Origin: Cercis canadensis
Taxonomy: Eukaryota > Streptophyta > Magnoliopsida > Fabales > Fabaceae
Assembly: GCA_003255065.1 (NCBI GenBank)
Contig: QAOA01007670.1
Span: 1 to 64,000 of the forward strand
Direction of reading: 5' to 3'
DNA: 64,000 nucleotides
Below, one piece after another: positions 9,622-22,500 of this stretch. A program made the translations under genes and the position numbers. Below the pieces are notes generated by a model. The model did no database searches. It had not been told where the DNA came from and saw nothing but the letters and a program-made list of their open reading frames with translations. Position 1 is the first letter of the stretch. Each line of letters starts with the position of its first letter.

Positions 9622-11646
9622 ATGGAAAAATTAATATATTTTTGGATGTATGTTTGCAAAAGGGGTTCTTTACACATCTTAAAAGTAAAAGTACGTGAGG
9701 GTGATGTGCATGTTTTAAAACATTTGGTAATAAAACACACATCAGGTAAAGTTGAAGAAGGTAAATTAGACTTTTTCCTATTATATAAGTATTTTTCCTC
9801 ACAATTATTAGTGGTTGTTAATGGTCATCATTGGAGTGTTTGCTTATAATGATCACTTTTGTGTGCCTCTTGACCAATGGTCATTGTGTCTCACCAATAG
9901 TCATTGTATGATTGCTAACAATAACCAAAAAAACACATGATAACAACTCTAAGGGAAGTGACAATTTTAAAAATTTACTCATGGGGCTAGTGTCACCCAT
10001 TAAGATATTTTTTTCTCAATAATATACTAGAAACTATTTCTTTGAGTCACTCACTCTATAATTTTTTATCAAATTTAGAATATTTTGAGTATTGCATGGA
10101 AGACCATCTTATGTTTTGACTCTAATATGATCATATTGTCATTTATCTCCTTAGTTTGTCCTCAAGTTCTCAAATATCCTATAAGGTTGAGGTCCCGACT
10201 TTGAATTTTCATTTTTTTTTTTTCCTTTGGTTACAATATAGTACAAAAATTGACCACAAGATCTTCTATAATTATCCATACCACTAGACCAGACCTACTA
10301 CATTTTAAACAAGTACAATAATGATAATTACAATTATGATACAAGTACAAGAAAATGCACATGCATGTAACTAGTCAATTTGAAATAAATATGGATTCAT
10401 TTCATTTTTCTACATAATTAAACTACACTTTAAATCAAACTAAATTATATTACATTTGGTTGTAAATATATCATGGGTGTTTCAAAATAATAATATACTA
10501 ATATGTTCTTATTACTAAGCTTTATTTTAGGGTAAATTACACTCACCCCCTGAGGTTAGTTGAAATGATACTCTACCCCATTCTCAGCTTGAAATTACAC
10601 TCTTCGCTTTGACCATTAAGACTAACAACATCTTAAGAGATGCATGCAAAATATTCCATTTGACATTGGTTTAACCAATGATTCATGGACGTAACTGTTT
10701 TCTATTTTTTTATTTATTTATAAAACCATAGGTTATTTTGCACACACTTTAGCAAAGTCCCTTAACCTGAGCTCAAGATAATCTCTTCGTCTTATAAAGA
10801 GCACAACACATTTGGTACATATTGAATCCTGAATTCATTCCATTGGCATAGTCATTCCTATATTTAGTAGCAAAAAAAAAAAAATCATGGAATGACCATT
10901 CCATGCCAACCTTGATTCCACATAAGTTAAAATATGAGCATTCATACCTTAAAGAGGTGGCAATGGTGATTCCATGTCTCCCATAATGGACTTAATTTTT
11001 TCTTTACCCAACTTTCCCTCATTAATTTTATAAAATGACTCAAGCTACCCTTATTAAATAAAATCTATCTAATATGATGGTTTAAACAAGGGGTACTTGT
11101 GTCTTTTACTATTAATTCTATTTCCATTCCATCCTTTATTCCATATACCAAACAATGGAATGGCTCGGAAAGCCAATCCATTCATAGAGCTACAAAATTG
11201 TGGAATGCAATAACCATTCCATTCCTATTCCCATTCCCATGCCATGGTTTTCATTCTGTGTATCAAAGTGTAAATTCAATTTTGTTTTCTTTTCTGGAAA
11301 AGTTGTTTTGGCCATAATGTGATTCTTTTTTCCTTTATTTTACATAAAAATTGGTTTTAAAGCCACTCAAATAAATAATAATTCTTAGTGGGTCACTCAA
11401 ATAATAAGATTTTTAAGTAGGTCACAATTATTGCTTAGTTTTCACATTTGCCCTTTCCTAACTGATGCTCACTGCATACTAACCAATAGTCAATTTATGT
11501 TTATTAGTAATCATCAGTGAGGGCAATTTGAGAAATTTAACAAGACTCACAGTAAGAATTTTTCTGGAGTGATTCATTAAGAATTATTATTAATTTGAGT
11601 GACTTTGAAATAATTGTCTCAAAAAAATTCAATCTAAATCAATGTG

Positions 11647-11668
11647 ATATATATATATATATATATAT
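11647..11668. repeat. (AT)n microsatellite
   Basis: There are eleven consecutive AT dinucleotides. Confidence 0.9.
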
Positions 11669-12227
11669 CTAAATTAAACATGCCAACTTGCCATACTCTT
11701 CGGACAAAGTAATCCTAGCCAAGAAGCAATTCCCATATGAAGAACTTGAAACTACGTTTTTTTTCTTGCTGGTTTGATTAAAACATGATCAAAAAATTAA
11801 AAGAAAAGTATACATATTACACCCGTTAGTACTAATCCTTATATATAATTCTATCATCAACAATGAGATCTAATTGTGCAAGAGGGGAATTACTTTGGAT
11901 TGGGAGAAAAGTGATGCAAAATATAATTAAACTCTTAAACAAGGAGATTACATATCATGCATTACTAGGATCTGTCCAAGTACTATATATATTTTATTCT
12001 AGAGGAACATTTTTCTTTTTGGTAAAAGAGGAACATGATTTTTAGTGCATCTGATACCTTAAAAGCGATGGCATCAGAGGAACATTCACTATGGTGATTT
12101 GTATAGGCTGATAAATGTGAACACTTAGCCAAAAGGTAATTTATTTAAGCAAGAAGAAAAGAATCTGAAGAAAAAGAGAGCAAAGTTTTCCTTATTTTTT
12201 TTTTTTTGAAAAATAAGAAAGAAATCT

Positions 12228-12228
<1 letters not shown>

Positions 12229-12265
<37 letters not shown>

Positions 12266-12266
12266 A
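12229..12266. repeat. (GA)n microsatellite
   Basis: A run of AG dinucleotides is interrupted once by a T near 12240. Confidence 0.9.
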
Positions 12267-13567
12267 GAAAAAGTGTAGAAGAAAGGGAATAGTAAAAAAC
12301 AAAACGAATTCAATGGTTAGAGAAAGAGATGTATTATATGGACACGGAATGTGAGGAGGTTACATCAAAAGTACAAAGGTAGATATCAAGTGGGCAAGCA
12401 CGAAATATACATACATGGGACTGGAGAGTGGGAAAGGGAAAAATCCATTAGTATATTTCAAGGAATGTCCAAACGTGTTAGGACTCTCATTTGTAGCCAT
12501 TCAACTCTTTCCTGTTTCTATCGTCAACACTTTCAATAATCTAAAGGAAAAGGAATATTTGCCACTTGAACTTTTTGAGATTACAACCATTTAAATTTAG
12601 CTTCATGATATGTGGGCTTCTTTACTTTGAAGTTAAAATTCTTTTACATGCTTTAACCCTATCAATGATGCGTGAGCATAATGCTCAAACTCGTTCATCT
12701 AATATTGTTAAGAGGCCAAATAACCCAATTTTTATACAATTTTAATTTGGTCAATGGTCGTAACATTTTTTATTCGCATTATAGACTGGCTATGTTCCTT
12801 TATTTGCTGGAACCAAGAGTCAAAATGATAAATTAACTTTGATGTCTCAACTTGGTGAATGTTTATGGAGAGAAATGAGTTGTGTTAGAGTTGAGTGTTT
12901 TAGCAGTAGATAAATAGAGATTGCAATTACCTTTAAAGGGATTTGAGCCAGGAAAAAGAGTGAAGATACCAGTTTTATGATTGGGATTATGCTGCATTAA
13001 ACTAGAACTCTTGTTCTAGAGAGTTGAATTTATTTAATGCCAATTCTAGTTCTGTTGATTGGTGATTAATGAATTATAAATTGAAGTTTAAGTTGTTGGA
13101 ATTTTTTTTATTGATATTTCGAAATCAAAATTTCTTGGTTTCGGTTGAGCCACCACTCTATATATCTTTCCTCTTTAATAAATGTTCAAAATAAAAAATT
13201 ATACAAAACTCATTTTTGTATTACAAAATATTTTTTGAAAAAACAACAAAACCCACTTCTGGCATGTCATGCTGCAAAATGATTGTTAGGAATTTGCTGG
13301 AATTGAAATTTTTTGTTGTCCACAATTCGACTATTAAAATCCCAATTAAGTAGCAGAGTTACCAAATTATTTGATGGGAAGTTTTTTTGTTTTGGGTTCG
13401 ATAATAGTCCTCATTTCATTCATGGACCAAATCGAGTCAACAAATTGAGATCATCATTTTACATGGACCAAATCGAGTCAATAGTTTTTGAGTGAAGGAA
13501 GCAACTATGTTATATATAAAATCATTTGTGTCTTCATCTAAAAGATGAAGCTTTTGGATGAGATAGT

Positions 13568-13922
13568 TGTTAAGCAGTTACAGCATCACGTGGCTTCACC
13601 GGACAAAGGGTAGCTTAGTAAATGCTAGGTAGTCAGTTACTTAAACCAGTTGTTAATTAAGTCAGTTAGTTGTGCCACATCAACAGATTAGTCCTGAATT
13701 GTAATTATGTATTTGTGAGTCATCCTTCTATAAAAGGATGCTGATGTACGTGATTGAATTAATGAGAAAGACTACTATTCAAATGCACTTTCCTCTTTGA
13801 CTTTCATCTCTCTTTTCTCTCTTATCTCTTTCATCTCTGCTTTTGGTTTAATCTGGTATACTCTTATTCTTCTCTGCTCTTGTGTGGTTCTTCAAACTAG
13901 AACTATCTCATCAAGATTCTCA
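13568..13922 (+). repeat. 5' LTR of the copia element
   Basis: The 355-bp LTR begins TGTTAAGCAG and ends AAGATTCTCA. It contains a tataaaagg TATA-like box near 13730, the expected place for the element's promoter. Confidence 0.95.
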
Positions 13923-13934
13923 TGGTATCAGAGC
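13923..13934 (+). other. Primer binding site (initiator tRNA-Met)
   Basis: TGGTATCAGAGC directly follows the 5' LTR. It is the standard plant copia site complementary to the 3' end of initiator Met tRNA. Confidence 0.95.
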
Positions 13935-13942
13935 AGTCATCA

Positions 13943-16900
13943 ATGGTGGATCACACTTCAACTTCAGTGACTCCATTGAAGGAAATAATGAACCTTCCAG
14001 CTTTTGGACAATCTTTGACCATCAAGCTTGATTGAGGCAATTTTCTGATCTGGCGCAATCAATTGCTTAACATTGTGATTGCGAATGGGTATGAAGACAT
14101 TCTTGATGGTACCAGTCCATGTCCAAAGCGATTTCTTCAAAATCAAACACTGAATCCAGATTATGTACTCTGGCAAAGGCAAAACCGCCTTGTTATGAGC
14201 TGGATTTATGCCTCTCTTACTGAATCAGTCATGACTCAGATCATGGCCTATGATACTAAAAGTACAATTTGGAAATCTCTTGCTAAAAGTTTTGCCTCCA
14301 CTTCTTGTGCTAGGATTATGGAACTAAAACTTCAACTTCAAACCACACGTAAGGGAGGACTGAGTCTATGGGATTATTTTCTCAAGATTAGGAATATCTG
14401 CGATAATCTGCGAGCCATTGGCAAAATTGTGAGTCAAGATGACCACATCATGGCTATATTGGCTGGATTGGGACCTGAATACAATGCTATGGTAGCACAT
14501 GCAAGTTTTGAGTCTTTGACAGTTGAAGCACTGCAGAGCCACTGGCAAACCTTTGAGAAATGTCATGATAGACAAAGGTCAATAGATGAACAACTTCTGA
14601 TTCAGGCAAATGCAACTATGTTTAATCATCAAAAAGGAAAGAAAAAGTTTTATCAGAATCATAACTCTCAACCAAACTTTGGCAATAACTCATCAAATTC
14701 CAACCATGGACACACTCGTCCATTCTCTGGTCAAGGAAATCATTTTAGCAAGAACAAATTTGGCCAAGGCAACAATTCCAGTGGAAAGACTCAGTGTCAA
14801 ATTTGTCTCAAGATTGGCCATATGGCTACAGAATACTAGCATTGTTTTGACAATAGTTTCCAACCAAGAATGGCACAAAATAATTCACCACAGGGTCAAA
14901 ATGCATAAGCTATGGTTGCTGGACCTGGACTTCTTGGGGACACTCCTTGGTTTTTGGATACAGGTGCTACTCACCATGTTACATCAGACTTGAACAATCT
15001 GTCCCTGCATAATCCTTTCACTGGAGATGACAAGGTCATCGTTGGAAATGGTAAGGGTCTTCCTGTTCATCACATTGGTTTTGCTTCAATTTCTACCTCT
15101 AACAAATCCCTGGTTCTAAAAAATATTCTTCATGTGCCCATGATTACTGCTAACTTGGTTAATGTTCAGAAACTTTGTCAAGATAATCATGCTTATGTTG
15201 AATTTTATCCTTCTTGTTTTCTTGTAAAGGATCAGAAAACACAAGAGACACTGCTTCAAGGAAAGCTTGATCGTGGCCTCTATAGAATAATGTCCAACTT
15301 GGCTTCTAGCCATTCTCCTACTGTTACTGCGTTTCAGGTTTTTGGTTCTCATTTACAGAATGATAATTCTAGTCTACAACTTTGGCATAATCGCCTTGGT
15401 CATCCTTCTATTGAGATTGTAAATAGAGTAATGTTGCAGTCTCATTTACCTTCCTTTAAATTCAATAAAAGGCCAATTTGTAGTTCATGTCAGTTGGCCA
15501 AGAGTGATAAACTGCCTTTTGTAACCTCTACTTCTAAGGCAATAAAACCATTTGCATTAATACATGCTGACTTGTGGGGTTCTCCTTCCTGTGTTTCGGT
15601 TAATGGAGCCTGATATTTCCTACTATTAGTTTATGATTACAGTAGGTTTTGTTGGCTATATCTACTGCAATCCAAGAGTGAAACTCTTACTATGTTTCAA
15701 AGGTTTCAAGCCATGGTTGAGAGACAATTTGAGTGTAAAATTCAATGTATTCAATCTGATTTTGGTGGGGAATTTGAAGCTTTTGATAAACTGGTGACTT
15801 AGCTAGGCATTGAACATAGATTTTCTTGTCCCTATACTCCACAATAGAATGGAAGGGTGGAAAGAAAGAATAGACAGATTGTCAAAGTTGGTTTATCCCT
15901 TCTTATTACTGCAGGCATGCCTATCAAATACTGGAATTTTGCTTTCCAAACTGTTGTTTATCTAATAAACAGGTTACCTACTTCTGCTCTTAATTTTAGT
16001 ACACCTTATGCTCTTTTGTATTAAAAGGATCCTGATATTTCTCATTTGAAGACCTTTGGTTGCTTGTGCTTTCCTTGCCTTAGACCTTATCGTGCTCACA
16101 AATTGGAAAATAGATCTAGTATTTGCTATTTTCTTGGATACAATAACAAGCATAAAGGGTTTTTGTGTCTTGATATGGATTCAAAACGAATCTATGTGTC
16201 CAGGCATGTAGCTTTTGCAGAGGATACTTTTCCCTTTCAGTCTAAGCAAGGGTGTTCTTCACCAAGTCCTGCTTCTGGTTCTCTAATTCCTATCTCCATA
16301 CCAGTACCAAATCTGCCAGTTCAGTCTCCTGCTAGTTTACCTCTTGTGACTTCTCCTGGGATTGCTTCTCCTGTCTTATCCTTTGCTAGTCTATCTGTCC
16401 CTACTTCTGATCATTCACCTCCACCTGATTCTTCTGGTATAAATTCTGCCCATCCACCAATGCCTTTTGTCCCACCTCCTCCCACTCGCATGGTCACTTG
16501 CAATCAACATGGCATTTTCAAGCCTAAGGTGTACTCAGTTGCCAAGTCTTCTTCTTTAATTGAACCTTCCACCTATAAACAAGCTGCTCAATTTCCTTGT
16601 TGGCAGGAAGCTATGACAGTCGAGTTTCAAGCATTGCAGAAAAATCATACTTGGGACTTGGTACCTTGTCTTGTCAATATGAATGTGGTTGGTTGTAGGT
16701 GGGTCTATAAATTGAAATACAACCAGGATGACTCTATTGAAAGGTATAAAGCAAGGTTGGTCACACAAGGGTTCACTCAAACTCATGGTTTGTTTGACAC
16801 CTTCAGTCCCGTGGTCAAGCCTGCTACAATTCGAGTGGTTCTCACCATTGCTTTGGCATATGATTGGCCTGTCTAGCAACTTGATGTCAACAATGCCTTT

Positions 16901-18066
16901 CTCAATGGAGATCTAGCAGAATAGGTTTACATGAAGCAACCTCAGGATTTTGAAGATTCTAATTTCCCCCATCATGTGTGCAAGTTGAAGAAGGCCCTTT
17001 ATGGTTTGAAACAAGCCCCTCGGGCTTGGTTTACCAAACTTAGATCTACCTTGGTAGCTTGGGGATTTGTGTGCACTACTTCTGATAATTCTCTCTTCAT
17101 TTTTACCTCTGCACAAATTATTTTGTTCCTATTGGTTTATGTTGATGATATTATATTGACTGGTAATAACAAGCAGGTCATTACTTCTCTTATCACCTCA
17201 TTGAACTCTCAGTTTTCCCTCAAAGATCTTGGTTCATTGCACTACTTTCTAGGCATAGAGACCACTTGGCTTCTGCATCCACTTCATTTGTCTCAAACCA
17301 AGTATATCACTGACCTACTACAAAAGCTGGCCTTACTAATTCTAAACCAGTTCCCACACCTATGGTAAGTTATCATATTTTGTCACTTACTCATCAGGTG
17401 CCTCTACCTAATCCTACTCTCTATCGCAGCCTTGTTGGTGCTTTACAATATTGCACCATTACAAGGCCTGACATAGCCTATCCTGTTAATAGATTGTGTC
17501 AGTTTTTTAGTGCTCCTACTGATGAACACTTCAAAGCAGTCAAGCGTGTATTTAGATACCTTAAGGGCACTCTTCACTTTGGCCTCACCTTCACTCGTGC
17601 TGCTTCTCTCCCTTTGGTGGCCTATTCTGACTTTGACTGGGCTAACTGTCCTGATGACAGGCGTAGCACCAATGGTCATGCTGTCTTCTTTGCTCGGAGT
17701 CTCGTTTCTTGGTGCTCAGGGAAGCAAAAGGTGGTTTCCCGGTCTAGCACAGAGGCTGAATACAGGGCTTTGGCCAATGCTGCTTCTGAACTTCAGTGGC
17801 TGTATTCCCTTCTCATGGAACTTCACTTTCCACTTCCTCAGGTGCCTTTGCTTCTCTGTGATAACATCAGTGCCACGTTTTTGGCTACCAATCTAGTGCT
17901 CCATTCTCGCACTAAGCATATTGAAATTGACTATCACTTCATTCGAGAGAAGGTGCAGAATAAGTCCCTTAAAATCTGTCACATTCCCTCTACTGCTCAG
18001 GCTGCTGACATGCTCACCAAGCCATTGTCTACTTCTAGTTTTCTTGCTAACAGGTCCAAACTATAA
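13943..18066 (+). pseudogene. Copia gag-pol polyprotein, inactivated
   Basis: One frame runs from the ATG at 13943 to about 17324, and a second, after a 1-base loss at 17321-17325 (caaaagct), to the stop at 18066. In order: gag (SLWDYFLKIRNICDNL); zinc knuckle CQICLKIGH near 14800, with its last Cys changed to Tyr; aspartic protease DTGATHHV at 14960; GAG-pre-integrase LWHNRLGHPS at 15380; integrase core about 15560-15930; reverse transcriptase from 16600 with YVDDIILTG at 17140; RNase H with STEAEYRAL at 17750. At least nine in-frame stops break it (14033, 14837, 14908, 15611, 15799, 15845, 16021, 16874, 16922). It cannot make a working protein but could be mobilised in trans if transcribed. 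Confidence 0.95.
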
Positions 18067-18084
18067 GTCCTTCCTCATCCTATT

Positions 18085-18098
18085 AGTTTGCGGGGGGA
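18085..18098 (+). other. Polypurine tract of the copia element
   Basis: The text agtttgcgggggga immediately precedes the 3' LTR, the expected place for plus-strand priming. Confidence 0.8.
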
Positions 18099-18450
18099 TG
18101 TTAAGTAGTTACAACATCACGTGGCTTCACCGGACAAAGGGTAGCTTAGTAAATGCCATGTAGTCAGTTAGTTAGGTCAGTTGTGAATTAAGTCAGTTAG
18201 TTGTGCCACATCAGCACATTAGTCCTGAATTGTAATTATGTATTTGTGAGTCGTCCTTCTATAAAAGGATGCTAATGTACGTGATTGAATTAATGAGAAA
18301 GAGTACTATTCAGATGCACTTTCCTCTTTGACTGTCATCTCTCTTTTCTCTCTTTACTCTCTCATCTCTGCTTCTGGTTTAATCTGGTATACTCTTCTTC
18401 TCTGCTCTTGCGTGGTTCTTCAAACTAGAACTATCTCATCAAGATTCTCA
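18099..18450 (+). repeat. 3' LTR of the copia element
   Basis: The 352-bp LTR begins TGTTAAGTAG and ends AAGATTCTCA. It is about 94 percent identical by eye to the 5' LTR, with one 3-bp deletion in the ctcttattcttctc tract. Confidence 0.95.
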
Positions 18451-18829
18451 ATAGTTTTATTGGCATGATATCAAAGTCTTTTTGACCAAGCGGTACTTTC
18501 TCAATTAAATTAAAATTTCAGTATAAGGTAAGCAGTCAAGAGATCAAATCCTTCTGTCTCTCTACTTTCTCAATTAAATTGAATTAGTGAGCTTAAGCTT
18601 TTGAGTGAGATGGTTCCTTGACAAATTATACAAAATTATATCTAAAAGAGTAAAATATTTTTCTTTTTTCTATAGTTTCTAGTAATATGCTTAGCCCTCC
18701 CTTTTATTTTTAAAGAATTTAATTTTTATCCATTAGCTAGCAATATACAAGAATTTTATACAATCATGTAATCACATATTGCTATATATGAAAATATTGT
18801 TAAAACTATTTAAATACTTTAATGATGTG

Positions 18830-19290
18830 GCACTTTTCTATTTAATCAATCCCAATGATATGGTCATATATGAAAAAAATTGTTAAAACCTTGAATACTT
18901 GCCTTTGCTGTTTATCCAGAGATGATAATGCCGCATTTCTTTGCATTTTCCCTTTACGCTGTCGTCCATCAATACAGGACTTCTCAGTCAAGTGGCAAAG
19001 AGTCAAAAAGGCAATATAAACAGATGACATATTAATTTTGTAATTGAGAAGCATAGAAAGATTGGTGCACTTAAGGAACTAGGAAGTTGCTACTCGTTTG
19101 TTTCCTCAAGAGCATATAATGATCAATTAGTAACAGGAATGGCTGCCCTCTACTAAGCGCTTTGTTTTGGGGTTGATACTCAGAAACTTTAAAAAGATAA
19201 AATGAAGTACCTAAATGGTGGCCCACCCAATCCCAAATAGCATGTGCTTTAAGTCTGTCTGGGGAATTTACACCCATCTTGCTGGAAAGC
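18830..19290. repeat. TNL 3'-flanking conserved module, copy 1
   Basis: This noncoding segment recurs downstream of receptor genes or fragments: here, at 25070-25570, 35640-36010 and 59000-59400, and in part at 51063-51210. Hallmarks are aaagatgataatgcc, caagtggcaaagagtcaaaaaggcaatat, catagaaagattggtg, ggaactaggaagttg and ctcatttgtttcctc. A 70-codon minus-strand frame in this copy is not preserved in the others, so I read the module as duplicated 3' flank. 18456-18829 and 19291-19574 hold nothing else I recognise. Confidence 0.65.
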
Positions 19291-19574
19291 CATTTTTTCG
19301 TTTTTGGTTATCACTGGAAAGCTGTTTATATATCCATAACTCTTATGTAATAAAATATGTGTAGTAGTTTTTTTCCCAACAAAACAAAGGGGCTCGTGGG
19401 GGAAGAATAAAAAAGAGAAAAACAGACAATCTCTATTAATTCAAGTATTCATAGATATACATCAAAGCCAATCAGATATTCAAAGTTTTCTACTTGGCTG
19501 GTATCTTCCTGATCTAATTCATCACAACATCATGTCATTGGCAGATTCAAGTTTCCCATTGGGAGGGGATGATA

Positions 19575-22500
19575 CTATTGTTGCATTGACCAAATTGTTT
19601 TGTTCCAATCTTCAAAATCTTGCTCATATACCAGACGACCACCACACCCTATTATTTCCAACCCTTCATTGTCACAATTTTTTTCAAATCTAAATTCAAT
19701 TTGACTACGATCATGGTCTTTATAAATTTTGTCACGGAATTCTATAGCAGTTACATAGAGAATAGAAAGGTGATGCTGACTTGGTTCAGTACGAGGTACC
19801 TTACTCCAGCAGGAAAAGATGTTTTTTGTAACATCATCCATAACATAAGAAATGCCATGACCATAACTCCAACACAGGTTAGGTGGGTAACTCTGATTTA
19901 CTAATACACAACAGAAAGCAATTCCCACCCATTCAGTTAGAGGCCAATTATGAGGAACTTGTAGTTGTATTGTTGCCAAGGAACAAGAATTTTGAGTGTC
20001 AAACCAGGATGGAATTTTATCCCCTGGTATAAGTATCTGAAATTTTGGTGTCAGCATATTAAGTTCCTGTATAGTTTTTTTTAAGTTGAATAAGTAACAA
20101 CAAAGAGAGAGTATCTCACAGATATGCAAACATCCAGAGGGAGAAGAGGATGCAGACCTGATTAATGTTCTTCTCATTGAAGATCCATCCCTTACTCGAT
20201 ATGTCAATACTGCATAGCTTTAAAGAAATGAATTTGGAACATTCCAGTGAAAAACAACTGCGTGCATCATTGTTGTTTTCTTTGAAGATCCATTTCTTAC
20301 TCCATGGGACAAGACTACATTGCTTTGAAGAATTGAATTTGAAAATTTCCAGTGAAGTAGAATTGCGTGCATCTAATACTCCTATTTCTAATGGAAGTTC
20401 TGGCAATGATTGGAGCCTCTCACAGCAATTTAAGTGAAGAAATTTCAGCATAGAAAGTTCGGAAATGCTGCTAGGTAGGCTAGTGAAATTGTTGCCACTT
20501 AGATCTAAGCTCACCAATAATGATAAGCAGTCAATATCACTAGGGATTGATCCTTCAGAGAGATTGCAGTAACTTAAATTTAATGTTCGCAAAAAGGAGA
20601 AAGTTGAGAAAGAATGAGGTAACCTGAAGCCTTTTGGAACTGGAGGACTCCCAAGGGGCAGAAGCCAATTCCATGGCTTGGACACTAACCCTTTGCAACC
20701 CTGAAATGATAATTCTTCAAGGTTTTTTAGATCCAAGATCCATGAAGGTACTTCTTCAATAGCAGTTTCACTTGCATCAAGTTTCTCCAAACACTTTATC
20801 TCCTTTAGATTTTCTGGCAATCTGGAAATCTTTGAGCAACCTGAGATATTGAAAAACTTGAGGGACTTCAAATTTTGAATTGTACTTGGAAGGCAGCAAA
20901 GATTTTTGCAATCCTTTAAATTTAAAACAGCAAGGCCAATCAGACATCCAAGTGATAAGGGCAATTCTGTTATGGAAGTTCTGTCTAAAGAAAGCGTGGA
21001 TAGATGTTTCATACTTCCCCTAAACTCTCGACGCCGTTTAACTTTTGAGCAGCCAGAAAGAATAAAATGCTCCATAGAATTCATTTCCATTTTCTCTAGA
21101 AGATATTTAAGATTTTTGCAATCTTTAAAATTCACTAGAACGTGTTTCCTATGGAGTCCAAGGGATGGATGAATTTTCAATAGGCTTCCACAACCTTCCA
21201 AAACCAATGTTTCAAGATTTGGAGCACCAGAAATATCTGGGGATTGGGTTAAGTTCTTGGAAAAACTCAAGTCGATAAACTTCAAACTTCCTAGAAACTG
21301 ATAAAAACATTTAAGTAAGAAAAAAAGTGTTAGCTTCCAAAGTTCTAGAGAGATAAGGTAGAGCTTTCAGTGGAAGGATCTTACCTTTGTTCCATTCCAA
21401 AGTTGTTCAAGTTTGCTACCCCACAATTTGAGATAAACAAGTTCATCCAGTTCAATGTTATGGGGCAGAGCTTTTAAAGGACATTGTCTCCTGTCAAGAA
21501 CGTTTAGTGTACTAGGAAGACTATTCAGGGCATGGGGGGGAAGTCGCATGTTACATAACATGAGTAATTTCAATTGACTTGTCTTTGAGAAGACATCCGG
21601 GTGCAAGCATGCTTCATATCCCTGAGGTAAGTCTTGAATTGTTTCATATCCTTCAAGTAAGTCCAATACTATTCCTTGAATTGCATCAGTTCCCTAGTAA
21701 ACAAAAAAATCTGTAGATTAAAATCATAAGGAAGCGGAAATGTTTCATACTCATCTAGTTATTTTGTATCTTATACCACAATATTTATGTAACACCAAAG
21801 GCTCAACCATAAATGTACAAAAGTCATGTATTTACCTTATTTCTTACCAATACATTATTAACATCGTCCAATGACCACAACCTACTGCGTCTTCCAGGAT
21901 TTTCAGGAGACTCTTTGTAAACATTGTTCCTGCCCATTTTTTGAAGCAAATCATGCATCCACAACTTGTCATCAACAAGAGTTAGCAAACATTTTTCAAT
22001 GAGAATTTCAAGACAATGACCACAATGTTTCAATATTTCCATCACCTGATCACTGTCCATCCCTTTGAAGAAACATGCAATATCAAGAAATATATTCTTC
22101 TCCCCGGGATGTAATCCATCATAGCTTATCTTAAGTATATCTACAATTTTTGGGTCCGGAATATCTTTTATTCGTTTTAAAGCACTATGCCATACATCCA
22201 CATTTCATCCACAAAGAAAGGAACCCAATACTTCAAGTGCCAGCAGAAGGCCTCCTGCATATTCAACCACATATTCTGACAAATCCAAATAGCCTTCTTT
22301 TGCTTGTTCTCTTTTAAAGGATTTCTGACAAAAGAGCTGAAGGGCTTCATCATGATTTAACTCAGAAACCTTGTACTGTTTGTGCAGTACTCCATCTGTT
22401 ATCAACAAATGCATATCTCTTGTTGTGATTACTACTCTGCTTCCGGGACCAAACCAGTCTTCCTTTCCAGCCAAATTCTCCAATTGGCTCACTTCACTTA

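Larger units (their letters stand above)
7862..9779 (-). mobile_element. Non-autonomous TIR DNA transposon that captured SMXL gene sequence (Pack-type)
   Basis: Long terminal inverted repeats bound this element. The left arm 7862-8070 reads agaaaaaagtttaatttacc...gatgtgtgtttta...gtgcacatcaccctc and is matched by the reverse complement of the right arm 9350-9779. The right arm is interrupted by a 203-bp MITE. The outer edges are flanked by the direct repeat ATTATAT (7855-7861 and 9780-9786), a candidate target-site duplication of at least 7 bp. The interior contains no transposase; it holds two copies of a SMAX1-like gene fragment. Long TIRs plus captured coding sequence are the hallmark of Pack-MULEs. 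A Mutator origin is inference, because MULEs usually leave 8-11 bp duplications and only 7 clean bases are visible. Confidence 0.7.
9787..13567. other. Intergenic AT-rich region with minor repeats
   Basis: I find no supported gene here. The region holds a gggtaaattacactcaccccctgagg repeat edge near 10530, a segment rich in ggaatggtcattcc-like words and their complements between 10830 and 11310 (possibly MITE-derived), an (AT)n run at 11647-11668 and a (GA)n run at 12229-12266. Short open frames of 60-96 codons show no domain and are treated as chance. Confidence 0.5.
13568..18450 (+). mobile_element. Full-length Ty1/copia retrotransposon, coding region decayed
   Basis: The element is 4883 bp long and complete from LTR to LTR. 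It is bounded by a perfect 5-bp target duplication ATAGT (13563-13567 and 18451-18455). LTRs are 13568-13922 and 18099-18450, both TG...CA. A primer binding site at 13923 and a purine-rich tract at 18091-18098 adjoin them. Domain order is gag, protease, integrase, reverse transcriptase, RNase H, which defines Ty1/copia. By eye the LTRs differ at about 20-22 of roughly 350 positions plus a 3-bp indel, about 6 percent, so the insertion is not recent. The short LTRs and motifs such as RTKHIEIDYHFI suggest an Ale/Retrofit-like lineage; that placement is tentative. Confidence 0.95.

Noticed and set aside
10830..11310. Region of ggaatggtcattcc-like inverted words as a possible MITE
   Set aside because: No clear terminal repeat pair or target duplication could be located, so no element is called.
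18842..19054. 70-codon minus-strand frame in the 3'-flanking module
   Set aside because: The frame is broken by stops in the copies at 25190, 35770 and 59040, so it is not under coding constraint.
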